A DNA stretch of 64,000 nt from Margaritifera margaritifera (Eukaryota > Mollusca > Bivalvia > Unionida > Margaritiferidae): contig JAQPZY010001240.1 of the NCBI GenBank assembly GCA_029931535.1, forward strand, positions 1,230,001 to 1,294,000. Direction: 5' to 3'. Position numbers and translations under genes: made by a program. Below the pieces are notes generated by a model. It saw nothing but the letters and a program-made list of their open reading frames with translations. It ran no database searches and had not been told where the DNA came from. This document shows, in pieces, positions 47,843 to 60,229 of this stretch; the stretch's first letter is position 1, and each line of letters starts with the position of its first letter.

Positions 47843-50800
47843 GCTGTGTCTGATGTGCAGAACCGTCGAAACGACAGAAACAACGGAAACGGCTGGAACA
47901 ATAGTACCGCAAAAAATAAGGCCTTTTCCCCGTGCGCCACCATCATAGGATGCATTTTTCCACTTTAATGTGCTATTCCGCACCGCCAAAAAAAAAAAGA
48001 AAAATGAAAGATGCCTACACTAGAAACCTAGCCAGACCGTCAGCATGGAACTGAGTTACTTATCTCGTTTCCCAAAAATACTGACCCCCCCCCCCCCCCC
48101 CCTCGTCGCAATATGCTTGATAAACTAATAGGGTATCCGCTAACAGCCCGTTCTTTGGAACGTTTGTGTAACTTTCAGCAGTATATTATCATCTGAGGCA
48201 AAATGGAGGGGTCCTCAACATGCTTTTTCAAAGCTTGCGTGTGCGCTTTATAAAAAGGCAACCGCACGTGCTATTGATTATGTTCAATACATTTTTTTTT
48301 CTGCAGCAATAGGTGTTGCACTATCAATGTTAGTGTTAGCAGCATTTTTTTTTGTTATTGCCAAACATCCAAGTTCGACAATTCTTAACGTTGCTAATAC
48401 CAGGGAAAAATTGTGTCAATAATGAAGCAGCCCTTACAGATTTTGCTTTGATAATGCTAAATATGGTACACCTTTAAATCATAACTTTTACTTATAATTT
48501 CATTTACTGAAATGTGTTGTAAACGCCCAGCCTAAATTTACTGCTTATGTGGCTTCCCGCGGAAAACAAATCTAAATAAATATGACCATTACAAATATTG
48601 ACCGAATTTAAGAGGAAATTCCGATTTCCATGTTAGAAAGGAAGGGGTCATTGATTTTTCAACTGATGCTGCTTTTAATAAATATGTATGTAATATAATT
48701 GAAAGGTCAGAAAAAGGAGATATAATTTATTCCAGTATAGTTTATCTGAGAAGAATAAAAACAGCTATTATCGGGTGAATTAAATATATTTGCATATTTT
48801 CACAATACAAGAACAAAAATACTTGTAGAAGAAACTTTTCTTAAAGTTAAAATTTGAAAGTATGTGACTCACAATTTTTAAATCAAATAACAAATTACAA
48901 GCGGATTGAACGAATTAGCCTTATGAGTGTTGAGAAGGGTGAGTGAAAAATTTAAGGAGTGTTTAAAGTGATTACCGAATATTGGGAATGTTCGTGTAGT
49001 TGTTTTTACGTGTTTATATTGCGACTTTCTTGATAAAGTCGAAAATCCGCTACTCTTAAAACTCTCAGAAAATAATAGAATAAAATAATTCACGAAAATA
49101 AAAAACACAGAAATTTCTCCAAAAATAAAGAAATTTAGCGAAAATTTAACAGCGCGAAAAATTATCCATATATGGTACCTTGAAAAGTCTTGAACTAGCA
49201 GAAATATATATCATTACAAATGATATATAGCAAGGTTCTTTAGTGTGGTTACGATGTATTTCCTTGCAATTAAATTGATATTTAAGCCACCAATAGCAGT
49301 TACCATATTTATCGCTCGCTCGTTGCTCCTAACTTCTAACGATGCATCAAGACTTTACAAGGAAACTTCAACTCTTGGCAGAAACATAAAGAGTATGAAA
49401 GAATGTAGTAGGCATTTTATTCTTGTTACACTCATGCTAATTGCATGCAAATAAAGAAATAAATCGATAAAAAAATAGTCGAATATAATGCTATAGATAA
49501 ATAACAATATTAACAGGCAAATTGCATTGAATATATATCCATATTATTCCTAAGTTGTAGTGGCAGTCATGTAGCCGACTGCTACATAAGATTCAGCGTT
49601 TAAGGCTCCGAGCTCAGCACTTAACCATAGGTCTACAAGACAGTCTAATTTCTTTCTTAGGTACTTTAAAATATCAGATCTTTAGCTAAAACAATGGTCA
49701 ATTTGAAATGGTATTCAAAAAATATTAAAATCCTAAAATTGGTGATACAAATCCTATACAAAGTTTGATACATTCAAGGAACCACAAAACCTATGTCAGA
49801 ATACGAGATTATGTAAACAACATGCTCAAAAGTTCTAAACGATCATCAAATTATGATCAAACCCTTTGTAAATGATGAAACATTCAAGGATTAGAAAAAT
49901 AACATAGACTTAGAAAATGACATTTTGTAATGTCACCTCAATAATGAAATCTTGCAAGGAATACAATTATGATACAATCTAGCATAATGATACACTCTAG
50001 TCCAATGATACAATCAGGTAGAAATGAATACAGATTTCCAGGAATCATAATCGTTATGATAGTAAAGCGACTCTTTGTAAACTCCTTGCAATAAAAATAA
50101 TTTCACATTCGTCCACTTCGTGATACAAACCCGTAGCAATTTAGGGAAAATTGCAGGGAATTCTGGAATTACAAAACCTAGGTCACAAAAGCTACAATTT
50201 GAACACTATGCGCTAAGAATAAACAAATGTATGATACGAAACCTTTGGGAATGATACAAAATTCAAGGATTCACAACACTTGCCTCGGGAAAGCTGCATT
50301 TGGTATACTCCAAATCCCCCTAAAGAAAAGAATCGATATATAAATGAAAAATATCAATTGTATGTGCAAACACATTTCAAATTACATAGATTTAAGGGAA
50401 TAGAAAACTTACTTTACCAAATGATGATGATATTTATAAATATATGACGATAACTTCTAAGAAATCACCCCGAATAACTAAATGTTTCTGGCATGTTTCT
50501 GTGATACAAATGTTACCGCCTTTTAAGCGCTAATTGATTGACGAACTAACCTGCTAACTAACTAACTAACTAGCAAGTTAAATAAATTAATAAACAACTG
50601 ACGAGATAAGTCACTATATAAGGAAATATGACTAGTTCAGTCTATAAGTTGACGACTGAAGATTGAAATAAAATTAAGGGCAATGAATAGACTTTTCAGG
50701 CAGCTATTATGAGGACCATATCTGTCCGATCAGCGTAAGGAAACGTGGATAAAAATGTGTAATCTAAAGCAAGTTTGTCAATATTATTTTTTTTCTATTT

Positions 50801-50957
50801 CCAAGGACGAGACCGTGCGGAATTGTGGCAGTGTGAATTATCATTTTGAAATATAAATTGTGAATTTGAAAATAAACCATAAAAAAAGATTTTTTTATTG
50901 AGTACTTCCTGAATTACATTCGTGATGTCGGCACATCACTGTATAATGACAATATGC
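47843..50957. other. No gene seen
   Basis: Contains a C-run of 18 at about 48085-48102 and a short TAACTAACTAAC patch near 50556. The open frame at 49245-49454 has no motif. AT content is high throughout. Confidence 0.5.
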
Positions 50958-51240
50958 TTAATGCCTTTTATGTCTGTGTCTCAGGTACATATTATCATGT
51001 TGACATGTCTATATGTCTGTGTTTCGTGTAAATATGGTCGTGTTGATATGTCTATATGTCTGTGTGTCGTGTACATATGGTCGTGTTGACATGTCTATAT
51101 GTATGTGTCTCATGTACATACGGTCGTGTTGACATGTCTATGTGTCTGTGTCTCGTGTAAATATGGTCGTGTTGACATGTCTATATGTCTGTGTCTCGTG
51201 TAAATATGGTCGTGTTGACATGTCTATATGTCTCTGACAG
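50958..51240 (+). repeat. 43-bp minisatellite, 6 units
   Basis: TTGACATGTCTATATGTCTG followed by TGTCTCGTGTAAATATGGTCGTG repeats with TTGA(C/T)ATG starting at 51000, 51043, 51086, 51129, 51172 and 51215, an exact 43-bp period. A degraded unit precedes at about 50968. The last two full units are nearly identical. Confidence 0.95.
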
Positions 51241-52429
51241 TTGGGTATATTACAATTTCAAGCTAGGAACATTTTGGAAGATCGGCTATTTATACACAGT
51301 ATAATTGTTATGCAAATATATAAACACACAACATACATCAAGTTACATATAAATACATATATGAACTATTTAAATACATGAGTGCACATGTATACATGTA
51401 TATTTATTTTATATTTGCATGTAGTTATAATTCAAAATACATTTTCTACCAATAAAAATTCGAACATCATTAAAATTTAGATGAAAATCTTTCAAGACGT
51501 AGTTATACGGCTCAAGGTGCATACAACTCCAAGCAGGTGATATGCACCAGTTTCATTGGTCTATCAGCCAATATGACAAATTTGAAATTGTCAGATTTGT
51601 TACTTTGTATTAAGTATGATTGATTACCTCTTCAGTAATGGACACCATCCTGCCATATGAAAAAATTGCAATAATTATATCTGCTTATTAAATGTATCCC
51701 TAAAATGAAAGCAGGCGAATGTAAACTCTAAAATATACCCAATAAATGTAAAAGTTAATAAAAATGAAGGAAAAGGAATTACTAATACCAAACATGGCAA
51801 CATACATTATATTATTATTTTGTGATATGCTACATAGTCGAGATGGCAATTCAACTTACCTTCTTTTTTGACGTACCGGCACGTGCATCAGATGATGATT
51901 ATATACGCCGTTAAAAAAGGGATGTACAGAGTCATATAAACTTATGATTGTCCAATCAAATCTTGCAATTTGTATCACTTAATGTGACGAAAAGGTGCAT
52001 TTACGTCCTATTCAATGTAATATTACAATAATTATATAATGCTGATATGAGTAAAACCAGACTTGGCCATGTTGTCGTTTCCTACACAGTAATAAAAATG
52101 TAATAAAACAAAATAAAATAATAGTGATATTGATCAACGTTAAACAACGTTAAAATATAATGATACAGTATGTCTTTAGAGATGCCTTTTAACTAATCAT
52201 TTGTTACCCAATACCATGTTGAGTTCTGGGGAATTCTTCAAAGTTACATATTGCGAGTCCGCAACACACGTAAAGATGTGCGAAATAAAATTCCAACAAT
52301 TATGCTTTATTTTGGACTTCTTTTTCCGATCATTCTCTTCAGACTTACAATCAGTTGTTAGTATGAATGATTATACTTATGAACCAACATCATCACCAGA
52401 ATTACATGCATTGTTTTCGTTAGATAAAA

Positions 52430-52433
<4 letters not shown>
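51241..52433. other. No feature seen
   Basis: AT-rich sequence. The open frame 52201-52590 is mostly a short unique stretch that runs into a (TA)n tract. No motif. Confidence 0.5.
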
Positions 52434-52495
<62 letters not shown>

Positions 52496-52500
52496 TTTTT
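52434..52500. repeat. (TA)n followed by a T-run
   Basis: About 27 TA dinucleotides then 14 T. Two ACCAATCAG boxes lie 110-190 bp downstream (about 52611 and 52660), without an obvious gene. Confidence 0.95.
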
Positions 52501-52868
52501 CTCAATGCCTATTGGGCAATTAAATCGAAAAATGGCTGCCAAAATGTTGATAGTAATAGTAAAGAAACAAAGTTCCAGAAGGCGGGGTAAAGAAAATTCC
52601 CACGGTCGCAACCAATCAGTAAAGACAATAATGCGCAAGAATTTCATGGGCTTATTTGGACCAATCAGATTCACACAAAGTGATATATTAACATGTTAAC
52701 ATATCAAAAATATTAAACTGCACATACTATATGTAAAGTGTACCAACTATGTGATAACATTTATTTCATTAATATAAGTAATTTAATTAATGAAACTTAT
52801 ATTGTTCTGTTGTCTTTTTACGGTGAAATGGATATATTATCATTTCCTGCTACGATCAATTGACTTTT

Positions 52869-53760
52869 ACGAGGGTTACTCGAAAAGTTCTAAAACAAAT
52901 GTAACATCGTAGAAGCAAAGCAACTCAGTGTCAAAACAATTCGCCCAACTGTTCATTTATAAGTTGATGACGTTGCAAGTTTGGTGACGTCTTCTGTTTA
53001 TACGCTATACATGTAGACACGAGTCCTTTTTCGAACAGATATTGATAATAAAATTTGATGCAAAATTTGGAAAATACTTTGCACAGATAAAAGCTGGCTT
53101 GGATGCTGTTTATGGATCTAAATCACTTGCTAAATCTGGAATCATTAGATAGATAACACGTTTTAGTAATGGAACTGGGTGGTGGGGGTTAAAGATGATA
53201 TAAGAAAAGGTTGCTCAAGGATATCACTTTCAAACTAAATAGTCGTTTCTCTGGAAGTATACGTAATGGAAGACAGACGTGTTACTATCCGAGTGGTAGC
53301 AGATAATTTGGATGCTTCATGTGGATGTGCAGAATAATTATGAGCAAGGAATGATGACTACACAGGATTTGTGCCCGTTGGGTGTCCAGATTGTTTAATA
53401 AAGAACAAATAAGATTAAAAGGGTAAAGATCTTCAGGGAATTATTATACAGGTACAAAGTCGAAGCCTATAATTTCTTAAAAAAGACCATTACATGTGAT
53501 GAAACTTGTATGCACTGCTTTGAACTCGACAGTAAGAGACAAAGTAATGTATGGAAACATACACGTTCGCCATCGCCTATAACAACATGTCCTTTCAAAT
53601 CTGCTGGAAACGTTATGAACACAATGTTCTCCAACATACGTGCAATAATTTTGAAACACATGGTACCAGAGAAATACATAATGAATGGACAATACTTTGT
53701 CACAGTAATCAGATAAAATATACGTGAGTCTATTCGCAAAAATTGTACAGACCTACTGAG
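52869..53760 (+). pseudogene. Decayed mariner transposase / mariner element
   Basis: The left end TACGAGGGTTACTCGAAAAG is a typical mariner-type terminal repeat. Downstream, several frames together match a mariner transposase: AQIKAGLDAVYGSKSLAKSG near 53085 (N-terminal DNA-binding part), then RLKRVKIFRELLYRYKVEAY near 53413, and ITCDETC with the first catalytic Asp at 53498-53500, then FELDSKRQSNVWKH and a stretch ending VPEKYIMNGQYFVTVI. The second Asp of the DD34D triad and the C-terminal part are not recognisable, and no matching right terminal repeat was found. Stops and shifts are frequent, so it is an old copy. Confidence 0.75.
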
Positions 53761-55473
53761 GGGTGACTTAGTTTAGCATCAAGGTACCTCCCTCCTCCTC
53801 CCCCCCCCCCCCCTTCGCACACACATGCAAGTTTGTGATGCAGACCTTACAAAAACTTGCTGGTGAAATCCTAAATTTGCCCGCTAAACAGCACAGATTT
53901 AGTTTCTTGAACTTCTGACTTTTTTCAAAATTGAAAGATTTCTTGTGATAAATAGTTATTGGTATTGTTTTGTGTAAATTAGTTTGTATCGTTGTACAGA
54001 GTAGTCATTTGCTAAGACATGGGGAGCTTTAGAAAGCAGGAGACAAGGAGACAGCTCACTGTTGCTTGCTTGTCTAAATAAAAGGGAAATATTAGACCAA
54101 AGTCTTACATTTTGTACATTTTGCCTTGAATCCATTATAAGGATACCAAACAAGTCATTATAGGTTGAAACTCGAGACTCATTGATTAATAAAGTATAGA
54201 AAAACTGAATTACAGTTGTGGTAGAATAGAGTGATATAGGTACAGCATGTACAAAAAGACATGTGAGCAGAGAATATTAAAATATTTCAGACTGTTCGTT
54301 TTGGGGATCATCATAATGTTTGGGACTGAAAATTGTGTCATTATTATTATTACCAAAATACATGTAGAATTGTGTCATTGTCTTCATCATAAAATGCTGC
54401 TTTTGGCCAGTGGAGGCCTACCTACCTTTCTAAGAACTACTGTCAACGTTGTTCTGGACTGACAAAAATCCATTTTATTTGCAAACAGTATGTGCAGAAA
54501 TATTTTATTTGAAAACAGTATGTGCAGAAAAACAGCTCATGTTTAATTTCTCCAAGTTGTATACAAAATCCAATTCTCCTTGCCACTAAATGGATTATTC
54601 ACAAGTGTCAGTGAAATTTCTTTTTCACTACATACAGACTCCATATTGCTGTACACTGCATCAAAGTCTGTGGACAAAGTAAAAAAGGTATGGATTTATT
54701 TTATTATAAGTTATTCTTTCACACACTCACTGCTAAATGTTGCAGAATACTTAATTGAAAGAAATGGGACATCACTATTACCATAATTTTTAGCCATTTC
54801 TTCACAATCAAAGTACCATCCCCCACACACCTGTATTGAATTATGCATTACCAGTAGCCCTTAAAACAAACGTTTTAACATCAGCTACCTTCTAGAATAC
54901 AAATAAACAACAATAATATGTTGCCAAAGATTAAACAAAGTGAAGAGAGAAAGAACTAGCAACAGGTAAATAGACCTATAAATCATGTGTTAATATTCAC
55001 TAACGGTTGAGTTTGACTGAGTTTTCCGCAATAGATATTACGTTACATATGCATGTATGTTACACAGCATACCCTGCATTATTATAGGTATCTTAGTCAG
55101 TCAGTCATGAGCTCGAAAAATACTTTTGAGGCTATACTTGAGTACAAGCTGGCATCCACATTTAATTGAATCATCACGGGGTGCCATTAGTGACAGGGGC
55201 GTATACCACTCTCGATTTAAGGTCTTAAGGGAAATATTTCAGGCTAAAAGGCTAAATGTGTGCATAAGACATTATTTAAAGCTTGATGACATTATTGGTA
55301 TATCAATTACTGATTAAGACTCAATTACGGTGAACAGAAGACGATATAAGGCTTAGATGATATTCATAATTATGGAAATGTATGCATTTTAGAAGCATGA
55401 AAACTTGTCATTATTGTCTTTAAAAATAATGTAAATTTGTCTTTCCTCATATATTATTTTATTTTCTCTCTAG
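53761..55473. other. No gene called; small duplication at 54473-54530
   Basis: A 28-30 bp unit, TTTTATTTGCAAACAGTATG then TGCAGAAA, is tandemly doubled at about 54473-54530. A C-run lies near 53800. Earlier exons of the gene ending at 55611 may be hidden here. Confidence 0.5.
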
Positions 55474-55611
55474 ATTTATCATAGCTACTGTAAGAAAAGA
55501 GACGACAGAGTGCCATCAATTTTCCAAGTTTCAGATCATAATTACTCCATAATTGGAAAAATTGAGAGAAGCTCCCCAACTGGTTACACTCCATATGCTA
55601 AATCAAAGTGA
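55474..55611 (+). CDS. Probable terminal exon of an unrecognised gene
   Basis: A good acceptor (TTTTATTTTCTCTCTAG) is followed by 45 codons and TGA: starts IYHSYCKKRDDRVPSIFQVS and ends SSPTGYTPYAKSK. Codon use is unlike the low-complexity chance frames around it, and the stop closes a credible short C-terminus rich in Ser, Lys and Tyr. Upstream exons were not found, so the family is unknown. It could also be a fragment of a transposon gene, given the Myb/SANT-like exon 440 bp downstream. Confidence 0.45.
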   Translation: MYHSYCKKRDDRVPSIFQVSDHNYSIIGKIERSSPTGYTPYAKSK

Positions 55612-56051
55612 CCCACATACCATGTATATTTCCATGCAATATTTTTCTGTTTTATAATAATGTAAACCTCGATTGATTATCATTGCATTAATGCATTTAC
55701 CAATTTTATATATATTAGTCTATGTTAATATATAATGGATACTCCTGCTGTTGAATGAAATACCGAAAAATCTACATTTAGAGACCCACAATTGAGAGTG
55801 ATCCCTATACAAAGCTGTTCTTTTCTGTTCAGTTCAATTAGAATTCCTTTGCATATTTTGGACCAGTTGGCCTTTTAATAATGTTGTTTTGTTAACAGGT
55901 TTGGATTTCCAAGTAGATAACAATAAATTTTAAAGAAATCATGAAACAAAATATATATTTGAATATGTTATTTTGTGACAATTTGGAAATATAACTATAC
56001 AATTTCATCATGGCTCTTTTTCTGTACTAAGCAGTTTGTAACATTTAATAG

Positions 56052-56217
56052 AACATTTATGAGAAATTAATATTTGGGGTGGCCACTAAAAGCAAATGGA
56101 GTGAAGCAGAAACAACATTACTGCTTGAATTTGCAGCTGAAACAAAGCCTCATTCCAAAAGATTCTGGGAGAAATGCTCAGAAGAACTGAATACAAAATT
56201 TGCAAGAAGAAGAACAG
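56052..56217 (+). CDS. Exon with a Myb/SANT-like DNA-binding domain
   Basis: Acceptor-like TTTAATAG, 166 bp open, then donor AGAACAG^GTAAAT. It encodes KSKWSEAETTLLLEFAAETK then PHSKRFWEKCSEELNTKFAR. The W, E-x-x-x-LL-E-F, FW and L spacing and the closing R-R-R-T are typical of trihelix or Myb/SANT-like domains used by host transcription regulators and by the accessory protein of PIF/Harbinger transposons. Upstream in-frame stops mean the exon starts near 56052 or translation starts within it. No continuing exon was identified downstream, so function and intactness stay open. Confidence 0.55.
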
Positions 56218-57329
56218 GTAAATGTTTTTGAAGACAAAACTGTTGGACATTTTTTAATTATATATTGTACATGTCTGAGTGCTATACAGAAACCTAACAG
56301 ATTGTATATATAGATAAATAATGTTATAACTGATAATTGTACGATTTGGGATGAGTTATAATATCTTCAATATCCAAAAACACAACTCAACATATTGTAT
56401 TTGACAGTGCATTTAAAAACAATATTTCTTGTATACATAGAATAGGTGTAGCAATTGATGGTCACATGTTTCCTGCCTGTACCCCATACAGGTAAAGGTC
56501 ATAATATTGAATACCACATGTATTTTTATTGAAACCGTTACAGTTATAGCTTGGGAACTATAGAAATCCACACATGCCCTTCCTGAACATGATTAAATAA
56601 ATAACATGCTTCATGACAATAGTCTTACACTGTAGGTTAATATCCAGGGATTTTCTCGACCCCATCCATCCCCTCATCAGTTGGTTATAGTTGATAAACT
56701 AGAACCTCACCGTTTGACAATCTATATGTGTACTTGGCATAAAATACAAACTCAAACATGGATGAAACTGGCATTTTTCCGAAAGTTCCTTATTCAGTAT
56801 CCAATGCTTACCCTCTACACCATCTATACACTTAGCTGTGGTGCTAATATTCTTATAGTATCCATCTAATGAGGACTTGGAACCTTTTTTGTAAGCCATT
56901 AAAGTTACAATTTTGTGTGCAGCTAGCAACAGCTAACTGCATTACCTGCAAAGATAGCCTAGCATTTTTTCTTGGGAGATGTTAATCTAAATTGTAGGGG
57001 CATCTTGCCGTATGTATTTCAAGAGAATTAAAGCAGGACAGCCCAGTCCCCAGTCACAAGATGCAGACTGTGTAGCTTTTGTGAAGGCCAAAAAAGATAC
57101 TTTTTCCCAGACATACATCTCAATTCCAGTCTTACAGAGGTTTGCATTTCAATTTTGTCTTTTATATGATTACATAATATATTAAACCCAAACTTGTACA
57201 GCTAAACCAATTTAAACGGAAGTGCTAATTCTATATATCAATTTATGAAAAATGCTGCATTTCTTAAAATGAGATAAATAATGTTTTTATTAATTAATTT
57301 TAAAAATCACATAGTAATATAGTACTTCT
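56218..57329. other. No gene called
   Basis: The minus-strand frame 56699-56929 (76 codons) looks mildly protein-like but has no recognised motif. Internal parts of the Gypsy-like element to the right may extend here in unrecognisable form. Confidence 0.4.
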
Positions 57330-57738
57330 ATACACGTGAGGGTGCATCTGCGATCACATTATCCATTCCTCTATTTGCATTTCCTCTTTCTAAAGCTGAA
57401 GCTTTGCTATTTCCAATTCCATCTGGGTTTGTTTTTGTTTTTTTGTTTTTTTTGTTGTTTTTTTTTGGTTTTTTTTTGTTTTTTTTATAGCTGCAATTCC
57501 TTTCATTTACAATCAAAACCAGATACAGACTTCCCAATCAAACCCAAAGCACTATCATCCAAAATGTTCTTTTCCATCAAATGTGGAAATAAAGTATACT
57601 TTATCTCTTGTTTTTCCAAAGATGCTCTCGCTTCAGAAAGATAATAATGTCTGGCAAGCTGAAGCAACTCCCCTTTTTCAAAGACTCTAACCCTACCTGG
57701 AGAGGGCTTGAAACAAAGTTCTCAACCTTAGATGACAT
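57330..57738 (-). pseudogene. Gypsy-type gag fragment
   Basis: On the minus strand, ATG at 57736-57738 opens MSSKVENFVSSPLQVGLESL. After a one-base shift near 57675 the sequence continues KGELLQLARHYYLSEARASL and EKQEIKYTLFPHLMEKNILD, then a Lys/Glu-rich region interrupted by a T-rich (minus-strand A-rich) patch, and a coiled-coil piece MELEIAKLQL...KEEMQIEEW with stops. The start, the helical ELLQLA element and the charged coil resemble the N-terminus of Gypsy-class gag proteins that I recall from fish and molluscs. The rest of the element is not recognisable. Confidence 0.6.
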
Positions 57739-57879
57739 TGTGACTGCTTGCTGGTTTCACTAGAGATTTTTCAAATGGTTGAAATAAACATCTTTACCAG
57801 GGACAACGAAAATTCAGAAACAAGGTCAATTTAAATTGTAATTTAAAGAAATTCACATCCCAGATGATCCCCGAATTTC

Positions 57880-58113
57880 TGTTACAACTCTAGGTCTTAA
57901 AATAATGTAACAGAAAGAAAGTGAAACTAACAGTGTATGTAAAATCAACAAACAATTTATTTTTCTTCAATTAAAATGAAAATTCAAAAGACTTCTACAA
58001 TTTGTGAATTAAATTCTAAATAATTTTAAATGTCCTAACACAAGTCAGAAATTACATAATGTTTTGAATGATACCATCCAGAATATCTTTGAGAATGTCC
58101 ACAAATATCCACA

Positions 58114-58117
<4 letters not shown>
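57880..58117 (-). mobile_element. Possible LTR of the Gypsy-like relic
   Basis: Starts TGTTACAACTCTAGG and contains TGTAACAGAAAGAAAGTGAAAC as at 1466. In minus orientation it ends ...GTTGTAACA at 57880, with a ~140-bp leader before the gag ATG at 57738, the order expected of 5' LTR, leader and gag. The outer boundary is blurred by a (TA)n tract at 58118-58172. Confidence 0.5.

Positions 58118-58172
<55 letters not shown>
58118..58172. repeat. (TA)n microsatellite
   Basis: About 27 TA dinucleotides within or next to the LTR-like piece. Confidence 0.97.
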
Positions 58173-58177
<5 letters not shown>

Positions 58178-58544
58178 AGGTTATTGAACACTTTATGGTA
58201 GTTCCAATGAATGTTTCCCATGAATAATTCCTTTCGAGTTATGTCTACAGCACAACTATAAGCTCTGATAGTAAACATATTTCCAGGGACTGATTTTAAA
58301 ACAGGAATGAATAAATGAGTATCAAGTCCCTATTATATACACACATTCTAATGACCCACAATGCAACAGAACGTGCGTCGTTCTTGTGGAAAAGACCCAA
58401 ACTAGTTGTGAATAATTGTCTACAAGACTGGCATTGACCTCAAATCTTGCAAAAAAGGTGTTTACCAGTTGAACAGAACTTTAAAGTGCGACTTACTATC
58501 GTGGACAAGGCTAAGCACACATAATAGGTTAATTGTATATAATA

Positions 58545-58548
<4 letters not shown>

Positions 58549-58615
<67 letters not shown>

Positions 58616-58640
58616 TTGTGTGTGTTTTTGTGTGTGTTTG
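58549..58640. repeat. (TA)n-(TG)n compound microsatellite
   Basis: About 20 TA dinucleotides, then about 12 TG, then a looser TGTGTTTG tail. Nothing else is evident between 58173 and 58800. Confidence 0.97.
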
Positions 58641-59235
58641 TAACTGCTGCCAAGTGAAGACCAGATGTTGAATACACACCAACAAATGGGGACTTAAAAA
58701 TCAAGCGGGGACCCGATTCAAGTCTTCACTTGCCAAAATGCGAATTTCGGCTAATTTTGTATGTTTCATGAAGACAAAATTACAATTTGGACTGTCTCAG
58801 TTGGCGGCACATTTATTACGTGTGTAAACCCTGGTTTACACAAATTACGGTAACCGCTATATGTTCGATACACAGTCTCTTCACACTCCATCGTTCACGC
58901 ATGTGCGAAAGTGATAATGCTTCGACGAATGCGCTCTTGGATACAAGGCAATACTTTGCCGGAGAAGTTGAAGCGGTAGGAAAAAAAATGAAGTAGCATG
59001 CACAGGAGACACTGGCTTTCTCCGGGTTGCTGCAACAGCGACAGGTTTCTGGTCGTTGTTCTCGGAAAAATACGTTGAGAATAGTGTGTCCTTTGTTTTG
59101 TTCTTTTACAAACATTACTCTAGAAAAGCAAGAGAGAGCAAAGAAAATGAAAAAAAAAAAAAAAAAAAACATGTTAAGATGTGAAGAAATACTACAAATA
59201 AAAAAAATGAAAATAGCACGAATAAAGCAAAGAAT

Positions 59236-59427
59236 GTGCTCATCGAATCTCCAGAAGATCAAAGAATGCTTCAGAACGACGAGAAGAAACCCAGGAAGAA
59301 AGATACAGTGTATCGACATATTGAGACTGTAATTACCAGACCCAATCAAAAGGATCACGAATCAGATGTTTTTGAACCGGTCGCAAAAAACAAAATAAGA
59401 CGCATTTTTCTGTCAAATGTAAAATAG
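59236..59427 (+). pseudogene. Possible end of LINE ORF1
   Basis: A 63-codon charged open frame (KKPRKKDTVYRHIETVITRP ... KNKIRRIFLSNVK) closes 30 bp before the endonuclease frame. Its position and basic nature fit the tail of an ORF1-type nucleic-acid-binding protein, but no zinc knuckle or RRM is visible. An A-rich run at 59149-59168 lies upstream. Confidence 0.3.
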
Positions 59428-59457
59428 TAGGACTCGTAATTGTGTCATCATTGTAAT

Positions 59458-60229
59458 TAAGCTCACCATCTCAACATTTAATGTACGTGGTGTAATGCAT
59501 AGCACGCTGAAGTTAATTGAATTGTTAACCGACACAGATCTGTTTGTTATTATTGAACATTGGCTTGGTACAGAGAATCTAACTTACTTAGATAAATTAC
59601 ATGTTGATTTTAAAGTAGTAGCGATTCCTACTGAATACATACCAAAATGCTATATGGGTAGTGGCGGGGTTGCACTTTTTTACCGATCATCACTATGCAA
59701 ATTCAGAACCTTACAAACTGACTTGACAAATATTATGGCGGTGAAAGTCATAATGAGAGAGTTGGAACCCATCGTTTTGATTGCAAGTTACTTTCCTTCA
59801 ACAACCAGAACTGACGATGAATATGAACAATTTTGTGATAATGTCTTTGATGTGTATGATGCATATTCTGATGAAAATATATGCATAATCATAGGAGACA
59901 TGAATGCAGATCTTGGGTGTAAAATTCCATCCATAAGAGATATGACTCTCTGGAACAGAATAGAACAGAGAAACATCATTCTTACCTCAGTGATAAAACC
60001 CCATGAACATTACTTCTCGTATAGATCAAAAGACATGTCACGGAAGTCTACACTAGATTATATACTGATACCTGATAAAATCAGAGGTGGTGTAAAAAGG
60101 CACATAGTGAACGACATAATTGATTTTTCAATTTCAGATCACCGACCAGTTACAACAGCACTTTTGAAAGATATGTTGAAAGAAAATATAAAGACACGTG
60201 CTTTTCCAAGAATTAAATGGAATTTGTGA
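59458..60229 (+). CDS. Non-LTR retrotransposon ORF2, endonuclease domain
   Basis: Uninterrupted open frame, coding from about KLTISTFNVRGVMHSTLKL. Counting from ATG at 59495, the apurinic-type endonuclease motifs are all present: N-V-R-G just before the ATG, IIEHW with Glu21, IIGDMNAD (134-139), the SxLDYI block (185-190) and SDHRPV (214-219). This domain nicks target DNA to prime reverse transcription in APE-type LINEs. The frame stops at 60229, before the reverse transcriptase, so the element is dead, but this domain itself is intact in sequence. Confidence 0.85.

Noticed and set aside
58816..59358. 180-codon minus-strand open frame
   Set aside because: It is antisense to the LINE leader, contains a poly-Phe run from the A-rich tract and has no motif.
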